Assembly: GCF_900079725.1 (NCBI RefSeq)
Contig: NZ_LT599032.1
Coordinates: 494,948 to 558,947, forward strand
Reading direction: 5' to 3'
Source: an uncultured Dysgonomonas sp.
Lineage (GTDB): Bacteria > Bacteroidota > Bacteroidia > Bacteroidales > Dysgonomonadaceae
Length of the DNA stretch: 64,000 nt
The notes below the pieces were generated by a model that saw only the letters and a program-made list of their open reading frames with translations, was not told where the DNA came from and made no database searches. Made by a program: the position numbers and the translations under genes. Positions 1-8,200 of the stretch are shown one piece after another (the stretch's first letter is position 1; every line of letters begins with the position of its first letter).

Positions 1-3000
1 ACGTTCTTTGTATATTCTGATTTTATCGCATCCCACTCCTTTTGAGTATCCTGTTTTTCGGAGGCGACCAACTTATTATCACTTGCTATATCTGATAGCA
101 AGCTATTGGCAGCTACAGCTTTGTCATCAGCGGTTTTCGCATCCAATTTAGCCTGATCTGCCACTGTTTTTGCAGCATCTGCCGCCTGTTGAGCTAACTG
201 TGCATTATTATTCGCATTATTAGCATCTGTCTGAGCCTGATCAGCAATAGTCTTGGCTTTATCTGTTACCAGTTTTAACAAGACTATCTTAGAGTCATAG
301 TAGTCCTTAAATGTACTCCTGAATGTGGTAGCTACAATTGTGCTGTTAGTAGTCATACTGGACAACAACGGAGTTATATAACTACTTAGAGCGTTGTACT
401 TAGCTGTGTAATCAGACGATGAAACGCTATATGTTGTAGCTTGAGCTACAACGGTAGGATACTCACCCTGTATTATCTGCCATTCCTTTAATACATCCTG
501 CTTCTCAGATGGTATTAATAGATTATCATTAGCAATATCAGCTAACAGGCTATTCGCTGTATTGGCGGAAGTCTGAGCATTACTTGCAGCGGTAGAGGCA
601 TTGGTTGCGGCTGTCTGTGCAGCATCGATATTAGCTTGTACATCTTCGGGTGCGGGTGACCAATCTGTAGCTTTATTTCCCTCTTCATATTTAACATTCG
701 CTATATAAAAGTATGAGTCAGTATAAGACCTAATATAAAATGAGTTATAAACTCCGGATCTCCGCACTCCTGAAATTGCATATTTTTGCCACTCTGTAGT
801 AACGTCAAAATCTGTTCCTATTTGAGATAAGCCCTCCTGTGCTACTCTAATACGTGATGCTGTATCTGCCTTTATCCAAACTGTGGCAATAAAATTATTA
901 CCAGATGTACGGGCATTTACAGGATATGTATGTATTCCGCCTATTGATGTCCCCGGTGTTTTTAGGACTTTAGCCACATTCCCGAACGTAGTATCTATGT
1001 CTAAACTTGATGAAGCTTGATATAGTCCCCAGCTAGATGCGACTCCTGACTTAAAGTTTGAATTTAGTATCAGATTCCGACCTCCTATCTGAATTGAATT
1101 TACTTTATTCGTTGCATCAGTTGCAGCGGTGGAGATAGCCGTATTTTTAGCATTATCTATTGCTGTAGTTACATTTGTGCCGGATGACTGAATAACAAAG
1201 TCACCTGTAAACTTATTACCAGATGGAGATATAACTGTTACTTCTTTCCCGGTAAGGTTATATGAGTTTATTCCGGCATATTGTTTTATACTCGGTGCAT
1301 CAGAACCATAAGCAGATAACATGATAGCTGATTGTCTGGATGTATTTGTCCTGTTTCCGAATTGAATAATCTCGTCATTAATGGCAGGGATACCGGAACC
1401 GTCTTTGTCTGTCTTGGATATATTAATATAATCTGTTCCTACACTAGTAACCCGTGCCCAGTAATACTTAATATTCGCTCCATTGAACTTCCGGCAAATA
1501 ACCTGATCATCGACTGCAAATTGATTTGATATTGTTCCGTCAGCTGTATCGAATGTACATTTCCAATACGCACCTCCGTCTGTTACCCCATTGCAATACA
1601 TACTTGCCAGTGATAAAAGAATCTGACCGCCCACACTTTTTATCTCGGCAATGGTAAGCGTATTGACGATCATTTCACGCCTTACCATCAGGTTGTCAAA
1701 TTCAGCGTATGATTGACCGTTGGCTGCTAGCCATGCTCTAAATCCTGAACCGAACTGACCCGATGTAAATGTTTCATTGCCGAACTGATCAGAGAACACA
1801 TTGCCTTTAGAAATAATATCCTCGTTAACTAGTAAATCCTTTACGATGGATACATTTTGCATGAAATTCATATTTCCATTGGCTGTATCATCATATAGCT
1901 TACTTAAATAATACCGTGTGCCTATGGATGCAATCAAAGATTTAACTTGATCTATACTTACACCAGTTACATTCTGTTGCAGAGAACTGATAGCGTTCTG
2001 CATCTTTTGAATAGTGGTCGATATCCTCTCATTGCTCAGTGATATCTCATACGTAGGTACGGGCTTAGAACTTAGGTCATAGGTTATCTTTAGATTCTGG
2101 ATTATAACTGATGCATCTATGTCTAAATCGGTGTCTGTAAAATTAAAGATATCACCTTCTTTTATAGCATCTCCTATCTCAGGATGACGAGCCATAAATA
2201 TTTCATCGATCTTTGGGGTATAGGTGTATTTTGTTTCATCGTTTTGTGACAGGTACTCCCATGCTGCCGACAATAATCGTTGTGATGCTGCTTTTATATA
2301 CACATCGGGCATAGAAATACCAAGTAGTACAAATTTATCACCTGAGTCTATATGATATTGTGAGTTAGGATATGCCATATCTACGGAGTCATCTGTAAAT
2401 CTGTTACAAATAACTTTGAACCGGGTATATCCTAGTGATGTATCTTTGGTTATACCATCTTCCAGTACATCAAATGTACGACCGACACACATCCCAGATC
2501 TCATGTTTATTTGCATGGTATCGGTTGTCGCATAAACATAATTACCGGAACTGTCTTTCTCAGACAAATCGAACCCTAAATCTTTCAGATATATTGTAAA
2601 CTGTCCGTCTATTGATTCTGGATTTTCGGGAATTTCCCCATTGTCCGTTGGGTTATTAGCACCTAATACTTCATCTATATTTCCATTGTCGCCGCTAGGT
2701 AATGATACGATTATTCCGGCATCAGCAAGCTGCTCTGATGTCATCCCTTCCAGTGATGGATATATTTCCGTATTATCGTCTGACCCGTCAAAATATACAT
2801 GGCCATATCTTACACCATATTCAGCAATATTGTCGGATTCTAAATACACCCGTTTGGGATCGTTCTGAACTACAGGAAAGTCAGGTAGCATTAGATTGGG
2901 AATATAAGCACTCTCACTTATATATGGCTGGTCGCTTTCGTCTTTCAGCTTGTTATAGTACCTGTTTGGCAAGTTACGTGTACTACCGTATGCCCTTAAT

Positions 3001-3668
3001 CGGGTTATAATCTTTGCATCCTGATTGGTGTTTTGCTGTATATCGTACAATCCGTTTCCTTTTCCGTAACCAAATACAGCACCTACAGCATAACCAGATG
3101 TGCCAATTGTAATAGTCCTGTTTCGAATTATAAAATTTGCAGCGAACTCTGAGCTTACCAATGCCAATGCTTCCCATACCGATAATCCTGACACTGTTAT
3201 ATTTCTGTCTGGTGTAACCAATTCAGGTAATACAACTACATTCCAAGCCTTATCACCCGTAAACTCCGCATTCAGGTTAGCTTGTATTCTGTCTGCTAAA
3301 TCTTTTACCGATCCGGCATAAAAAGAAAAGTCAGGTTTGCTTGTGTAATGTATGTTGTTATCAGGAAGAACGATATCAATAAAGTCAACTCTGGTCAGCT
3401 CATCAGCGAGTGAGTTAAATTTTATATTATCATATACAAATGCATCCCCATAACTATTGGCACTGGCTTGTTTTTCTTTTGCCGGGATGTAGTTCAGTTC
3501 AAACCGTTCACCCCTGAAAATACAATAATCACCTATCTCAAAATTGATTGGAGAAGGAGATGTTATTGTGGCAGAGACAAAACATTCGCCAAGAAACTGA
3601 CCATTATAAGTAAACTTTTTAATTTCTGCTTTGGTGGTTAAGTCGTCTTTTGAGTATAGTGTTATCAT
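1..3668 (-). CDS. Tail-tip / tail-fibre structural protein (partial, runs off the left edge)
   Basis: An uninterrupted minus-strand frame of 1,222 codons runs from an ATG at 3668 to the window edge. It begins MITLYSKDDL. The order tape measure, distal tail protein, then a very large protein is that of siphovirus tail-tip/endopeptidase-like baseplate proteins. The first third has no obvious repeats. The visible C-terminal part is rich in Ala, Asn and Gln, as in coiled fibre shafts. It also contains two copies of a module starting LLADIANDN and LLSDIASDN, each followed by SEKQD and KEW; the second copy is cut by the edge. The start overlaps the stop of the upstream gene by four bases (ATGA). 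The enzymatic or receptor role cannot be read from what is visible. Confidence 0.85.
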   Translation of the reverse strand, partial: MITLYSKDDLTTKAEIKKFTYNGQFLGECFVSATITSPSPINFEIGDYCIFRGERFELNYIPAKEKQASANSYGDAFVYDNIKFNSLADELTRVDFIDIVLPDNNIHYTSKPDFSFYAGSVKDLADRIQANLNAEFTGDKAWNVVVLPELVTPDRNITVSGLSVWEALALVSSEFAANFIIRNRTITIGTSGYAVGAVFGYGKGNGLYDIQQNTNQDAKIITRLRAYGSTRNLPNRYYNKLKDESDQPYISESAYIPNLMLPDFPVVQNDPKRVYLESDNIAEYGVRYGHVYFDGSDDNTEIYPSLEGMTSEQLADAGIIVSLPSGDNGNIDEVLGANNPTDNGEIPENPESIDGQFTIYLKDLGFDLSEKDSSGNYVYATTDTMQINMRSGMCVGRTFDVLEDGITKDTSLGYTRFKVICNRFTDDSVDMAYPNSQYHIDSGDKFVLLGISMPDVYIKAASQRLLSAAWEYLSQNDETKYTYTPKIDEIFMARHPEIGDAIKEGDIFNFTDTDLDIDASVIIQNLKITYDLSSKPVPTYEISLSNERISTTIQKMQNAISSLQQNVTGVSIDQVKSLIASIGTRYYLSKLYDDTANGNMNFMQNVSIVKDLLVNEDIISKGNVFSDQFGNETFTSGQFGSGFRAWLAANGQSYAEFDNLMVRREMIVNTLTIAEIKSVGGQILLSLASMYCNGVTDGGAYWKCTFDTADGTISNQFAVDDQVICRKFNGANIKYYWARVTSVGTDYINISKTDKDGSGIPAINDEIIQFGNRTNTSRQSAIMLSAYGSDAPSIKQYAGINSYNLTGKEVTVISPSGNKFTGDFVIQSSGTNVTTAIDNAKNTAISTAATDATNKVNSIQIGGRNLILNSNFKSGVASSWGLYQASSSLDIDTTFGNVAKVLKTPGTSIGGIHTYPVNARTSGNNFIATVWIKADTASRIRVAQEGLSQIGTDFDVTTEWQKYAISGVRRSGVYNSFYIRSYTDSYFYIANVKYEEGNKATDWSPAPEDVQANIDAAQTAATNASTAASNAQTSANTANSLLADIANDNLLIPSEKQDVLKEWQIIQGEYPTVVAQATTYSVSSSDYTAKYNALSSYITPLLSSMTTNSTIVATTFRSTFKDYYDSKIVLLKLVTDKAKTIADQAQTDANNANNNAQLAQQAADAAKTVADQAKLDAKTADDKAVAANSLLSDIASDNKLVASEKQDTQKEWDAIKSEYTKN

Positions 3669-4123
3669 GTAGTTTTAGTTAATATTATATCGGTTACAGG
3701 ATCATTAACCTTTAGTGTTACCTTGAATAGTATTAGGTCTTTACTTCCTTCTTTTCTGTAAAACATATCAGTATCCATGTCGACATACCTGACATTCGTC
3801 CTGCCTATCTTTGTGAATGTGTCGTATAGCTTAAATACGCCTCCGTTTACCAGATAATCTTTGAATGATTTTATCTGTACGTTTGCTGTTTCATATGCAC
3901 CGATATAGACAAACTCGCAATCTATCTCATATGCCTTGTATGTGGGTGTATCAGGATAAAATTCATCGTCACCCTGAGAGTCTACCCAAGTACGAGATGT
4001 AACATTCTGTAGCTCAGATGACAGTTTAAACGGCACACTCTTAACCCATATATTCCATTCTTTAGAATCTCTAACTGGGGCGTTATCGGTAAGTTTTTGA
4101 ATAAGAAACGGTTTGTATATCAT
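3665..4123 (-). CDS. Probable distal tail protein (Dit-like)
   Basis: The 152-residue product lies between the tape-measure region and the tail-tip gene, where siphoviruses encode the distal tail (Dit) hub protein. It is rich in beta-type sequence with no signal peptide or membrane segment. The assignment rests on position and size; I do not recognise a diagnostic motif. It is translationally coupled to the next gene by an ATGA overlap. A terminator hairpin stands just upstream of its start, so it probably has its own promoter or depends on readthrough. Confidence 0.6.
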   Translation of the reverse strand: MIYKPFLIQKLTDNAPVRDSKEWNIWVKSVPFKLSSELQNVTSRTWVDSQGDDEFYPDTPTYKAYEIDCEFVYIGAYETANVQIKSFKDYLVNGGVFKLYDTFTKIGRTNVRYVDMDTDMFYRKEGSKDLILFKVTLKVNDPVTDIILTKTT

Positions 4124-4141
4124 AGCTGTATTTATATAAAA

Positions 4142-4171
4142 AGCCCGACTCGGATTTCTCCAAATCGGGCT
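4142..4171 (-). terminator. Intrinsic terminator, leftward
   Basis: The arms AGCCCGA and TCGGGCT pair perfectly around a 16-base loop, and on the minus strand they are followed by a run of T. It ends the transcript of the 168-residue gene at 4201-4707 and precedes the distal tail gene. Confidence 0.8.
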
Positions 4172-4200
4172 GATTGCCTCTGTGTAGTTTTATTTCAATG

Positions 4201-4707
4201 TTATAGGTCTTTAAATGTTTTCTCTCGTATTAAAACATCCCCACCAGTGTATATTTTTCCATTAAATCCGTCTGTATATTTATAAACGAATACCCGTCCG
4301 TCACTCTGATTATCGACTGTTACTTTTGCGTTATTAAACACACGAATAAAAGACTTTGCGCTATCTTTTATCGTAATATGAACCTCACTGTCATGCCTCA
4401 CATAAATGTCCCTAGAAACATATCCAGACAGCGTTATGTCACCTGTTGTTTTACCCAACAATATAGCAACATCAGGATTCTCTATAGATATCTTAGAATC
4501 CGTAAATATTCCGTGATTTTTGGCTACATCACCAAAGTTTGCCTTAATATATTCGGTTGAAGGATAGTCGTTTTTTATGCAAAAATCTTGACCTGTAACA
4601 AACATCTCACACATACTATCCAAGTCTGGATCTTGCCATCCGTCAGTCCACTCCTTACACAGATTAAGTTTAATGGCTTTTTGTTTTAAATCTTCGGATA
4701 TGTTCAT
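4201..4707 (-). CDS. Beta-rich phage protein of unknown function (paralog of the gene at 26168)
   Basis: The product has 168 residues. The N-terminal 50 residues look helical and include the string LNLCKEW. The second half is a run of short alternating strands such as DIYVRHDSEVHITIKDS and VTVDNQSD, the pattern of a small beta-solenoid. A second member of the family lies at 26168-26737 in the early region; both share an N-terminal A-x(4)-NLC motif, then STEYIK, then the strand repeats. From memory, such proteins recur as hypotheticals in gut Bacteroidetes phages. No function is known to me. It sits in the tail region but is bracketed by terminators, so it may be an accessory gene rather than a virion part. 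Confidence 0.7.
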   Translation of the reverse strand: MNISEDLKQKAIKLNLCKEWTDGWQDPDLDSMCEMFVTGQDFCIKNDYPSTEYIKANFGDVAKNHGIFTDSKISIENPDVAILLGKTTGDITLSGYVSRDIYVRHDSEVHITIKDSAKSFIRVFNNAKVTVDNQSDGRVFVYKYTDGFNGKIYTGGDVLIREKTFKDL

Positions 4708-4736
4708 TGTGTTTTAGATTGTTTTGTGTAGTTTTG
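4707..4736 (+). promoter_or_regulatory. Candidate Bacteroidetes-type promoter for the gene at 4761
   Basis: TTG at 4707 is followed after 19 bases by TAGTTTTG at 4729, which matches the Bacteroidetes -7 consensus TAnnTTTG. The spacing is one base shorter than in the other phage promoters here. It faces a small plus-strand gene. Confidence 0.45.
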
Positions 4737-4760
4737 TTAAAATTTAAAACTTCAAGTATT

Positions 4761-4955
4761 ATGAGTTTAATTGATTTATCTAGTAATTCCCATACATCTT
4801 TATTGATTGACCCAATTTTTATTAGAAAAGTGGAGAGAAAAGGGAACAAAACAATAGTCACTGTAGATGATGTTATCAATAAAGGTGAATACATTGAGTA
4901 TCACATTGACCTACCCATTGAAACAGTAAAGTCTCTTATTCACAAAGCTGAGTAA
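4761..4955 (+). CDS. Small phage protein, unknown
   Basis: This 64-residue protein starts MSLIDLSSNS. A start 18 codons further upstream is possible, but that extension would overlap the divergent gene and its promoter, so 4761 is preferred. The product is soluble, with a beta-hairpin-like middle (RKVERKGNKTIVTVDD). It is the only plus-strand gene within the leftward tail region and overlaps the 3' end of the convergent gene at 4936 by 20 bases. Such placement suggests an added accessory gene. Function unknown. Confidence 0.5.
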   Translation: MSLIDLSSNSHTSLLIDPIFIRKVERKGNKTIVTVDDVINKGEYIEYHIDLPIETVKSLIHKAE

Positions 4956-5187
4956 AAGTTTCAACCGAAATTTGTGGCATAATGCCTGTAATTATCCAGT
5001 GATACTGTTCTTGAAATGTGCCAGATTGAAAATTACGGCTGCAAAGCATATATACCTTTTTTTTTAATTCAAGTTCCTCTATTGATTTTGAATTAATCAG
5101 CCATTTATATGTTTCGTACATTTCATGGTGGTTATGTGTCATACACCAAAGTCTTAACTCTTGTTTTTCGTTTTCTGATAAAGTCAT
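4936..5187 (-). CDS. Small phage protein, unknown
   Basis: This 83-residue protein begins MTLSENEKQELRLW. The start at 5187 is chosen because a promoter -7 box ends at 5205, so the longer frame beginning at 5235 could not be transcribed from it. The sequence looks helical and cysteine-containing, with no membrane segment. It has its own promoter, overlapping the tape-measure terminator. Function unknown. Confidence 0.6.
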   Translation of the reverse strand: MTLSENEKQELRLWCMTHNHHEMYETYKWLINSKSIEELELKKKVYMLCSRNFQSGTFQEQYHWIITGIMPQISVETFTQLCE

Positions 5188-5204
5188 TTTATCTTGTTTT
5201 ATTT

Positions 5205-5235
5205 TAAATATACAAAAAACATAGGGGCTGAACAA
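5205..5235 (-). promoter_or_regulatory. Phage promoter TTG-N20-TATATTTA, leftward
   Basis: On the minus strand TTG (5235-5233) is followed after exactly 20 bases by TATATTTA (5212-5205). The TTG lies in the loop of the terminator that ends the tape-measure transcript, so the two signals overlap. It drives the small gene starting at 5187. Confidence 0.75.
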
Positions 5236-5242
5236 GCCCCTA
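5222..5242 (-). terminator. Intrinsic terminator after the tape-measure gene
   Basis: TAGGGGCT and AGCCCCTA form a perfect eight-base-pair stem with a five-base loop, followed on the minus strand by six T. It lies five bases past the tape-measure stop. Confidence 0.85.
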
Positions 5243-5246
5243 CTAT

Positions 5247-8200
5247 TTATGTATTAATTGAAGTACCGCTACCCGGAGTTGTGGCATTCCTTAGTATGGA
5301 ATTTGTTTCCCGTACTGTATCTGCAATCTCCCTTGTATTATTAGCTGTAGCCAATGTATTTACCTGTATCTTAATCAACTCGGCTAACTGCAAAGCGAAA
5401 GTATTTGAATTTACCTGTGCCAATTGAACTAGCTGTAATAGAAAGACACGTTGTGCTGCAACATCTGCCCGTATAGCATTCAAATAGGATGCGACAAGGT
5501 TTCCGGTATCTTCCGTTAAGGACTGGATACCTTTAGATAACGTATCTTTTTCTGAAACATCCCCTAAATCTATTCCGACATCCTTGGCTGCCTGATTAAG
5601 AATATCCCATATATTTTTAGCATCACCTATAGAACCTTTTAAGGCTGCAAGTTGGGCTGTAAGTCCTGCTGCATCAGAGGTTGAAAACTCACCATCAGTA
5701 AATATGCCGTTTGTGCCAAACAGATACTCTCTGAGACTATTCATTGATTGTTGCAAAACATTCATGGAAATCATCTCTTTTATTACATTTCGCATCACAT
5801 CAGCAACGGTATCGTCAAATGCTTTGGCTGCATCTTCCCCGGCAGAAAAAGCATCAACTAAGGCAGATGCTAATTGATCTGATACATCCTTAAGGTTAAA
5901 ATCGTATAGTTCCTCAAATAAATCCTCGTAGAAAAACTTTATTTTATCCTGAGCCTCTTTAATTTGTCCTTCTAGGTCTAATACTACATTCCAGTCCGTT
6001 TTCTTCTTGTCGATTTCAGCCTGTCGTTGCTTTTCCAGTTCGGATAACTGCTTCTGCTGATTATCCAATTGCTCTTTAGCCTGATTAGCGGTAAGGCTAC
6101 CAAGTTGCCTTGTAATGGTACGCCCTAAATCTTCATAAGCCTGTTGCAGTTGTTTAACCCTGAATATCGATTCTTCAATGGTCTTATTAAGTTTCTTGTC
6201 ATGCCACGCATTCAAGGCTGTTAATCCGCTTGTAACTATCCCTACGGCATTAGATAATGCCCCAGCAGCATCGCCACTTTTGGCTGAGTCCCACGATGCT
6301 TTAGCTTTTGCATTCACCTCGCTCATAACACTCATTAGACCTTTTATATCACCCCAAGTACCCTTGTCCGTATCAATGCCTCTGGACTCCGCTAGTTCGG
6401 CAAACTGGTCTACTAATTGCTGGGTAGCTCGTACCGATTGGTCTATGGCAACAACAATTTTATCCACGGCTCCAATAGCCCCCTGAGCCACCCCTGCAAA
6501 GTTTTGCATATTTTGAGCTGACTTCATTACACCATCAGCACCCTGCATGTTACTTGTAGCCAAAGCCTGCGATCTCTGATCACCTACTTTTAGAGCCTCA
6601 TTGTAATCTTCTTGATACCGTTTTCTATCTATTAGTGCTGACTGATAATCCGAACTTGCCTTTTCATCCATAGCACCGAATAAGCCCTCAATGCCACCAG
6701 ACTGTAGTTTACCTAAGTAATCAATTCCTTTTTGAGACTTTTTGAGTTCATCGTTAATCTTTTTTATTCCCTCATAGTAATCCTGAGTGCTGATAACTCC
6801 TTTATCGAGTTGTTCCTTTAGGTTTGTTTTAATTAGATTACCTATCTGGATTGCTTTGTCTTGTGTCAGGCTGTATATAGATGTGAAGAATTTCTGATAA
6901 TCAGGTGTCAGTTTTAGAAGTTCGCTACTTAGACTCGACCTGAGTCTGTCGGCTAATCCCTTATTTCCATTTTCTTCGGCTATCTTAATCTTCTCATCGT
7001 ATTCGTATTGCAATGCTAATCTTTTGTCCTGATAGCTTGCAAATTCCTTTAACGATTCAGCGTATATACCTTGTCGTCTCGATACCTCGTCTTTCTCTGC
7101 TGCTTCAATTTGATTAAATATGCTTGATGTTTGTTTATTAACCAACAACTTTAGCTTATTACTATCATCTAATTTTATAAAGTCAGAAAACGAAACACCA
7201 CTGGACTTCTTAAATGCGTCCTTTAGTACATCTATATACTCTTTAACCGGATTGTTTGCTCCAAAAGCAAGTTTAGCTGCCTGTCCTTTGTCCCCAGTAA
7301 TTCCAAGTATCCTTTTGTAAAAGTCAAAATCAGTCTTGTAATTGGAAAGGTACTTTTCTATTCTGTCTATTTCATATTGTGCCTTTTCTGTTATTTGCTC
7401 TATCTGTATCTGACCTAATTCCTTGTTCCATGTAACACGGACATTCTTGGCGGCTGTAGTATTTCTATTCTCTACCTTTTTAAGCTGCTCACTTAAATAG
7501 TCAATATAACCCTGATCAGATAGGTCTATGTTACCAATAGATGAATATTCAGAGATACCACGAATTTTATTTATGGCTTCATCCCTAGACATCACCTTTA
7601 TCAGCTTTTCGTATTCAGATTTTGCTGCTTTTACAATTTCAACTTGGCGTTTTAAGTCCTCGGTAAACTTATCTTTCTTCTCTCCTTTATCCTTTGGTTC
7701 ATACAGGTCTTTTAATGTTTTACCTAATGATTTAGCGGCTGCATCTAAGTTTGTTACATCTTTTTGATCGGCAATATAGCTATCGGCTAATTGCTTAATA
7801 ACTGGGGATATTTCTGCTGGAGAAGGAAATGCATTTTTATCAAAGTCGAAGCCAAACTTTATCAATATAGGCTTTGTTTTATCTATTCTTGTCTTTAGCT
7901 CTTTATACTTTTTTTCCATCTCTTCTGTGACAGAATTTATATTAGTATCTGTCTGTATGGTAATCGTATTACCTAGCTTTGACTGCAATAAATTCTGCCA
8001 TTCCGATAACTGAGACTCATCATTTTCTTTCCCATCCCACTCTATACCCAACTTGAGTAATATTTGTTTCTGACTGGCTAAACCAAGATCGTCCCAAGAT
8101 TTGATAATAGATCTTATAGTGTTTTCATTTTCCTTTATATCGAGATTGTTAACCTTTAGGTATCCTTTCAGGTTCTGAACAAAAGTATTTATATCCGCAT

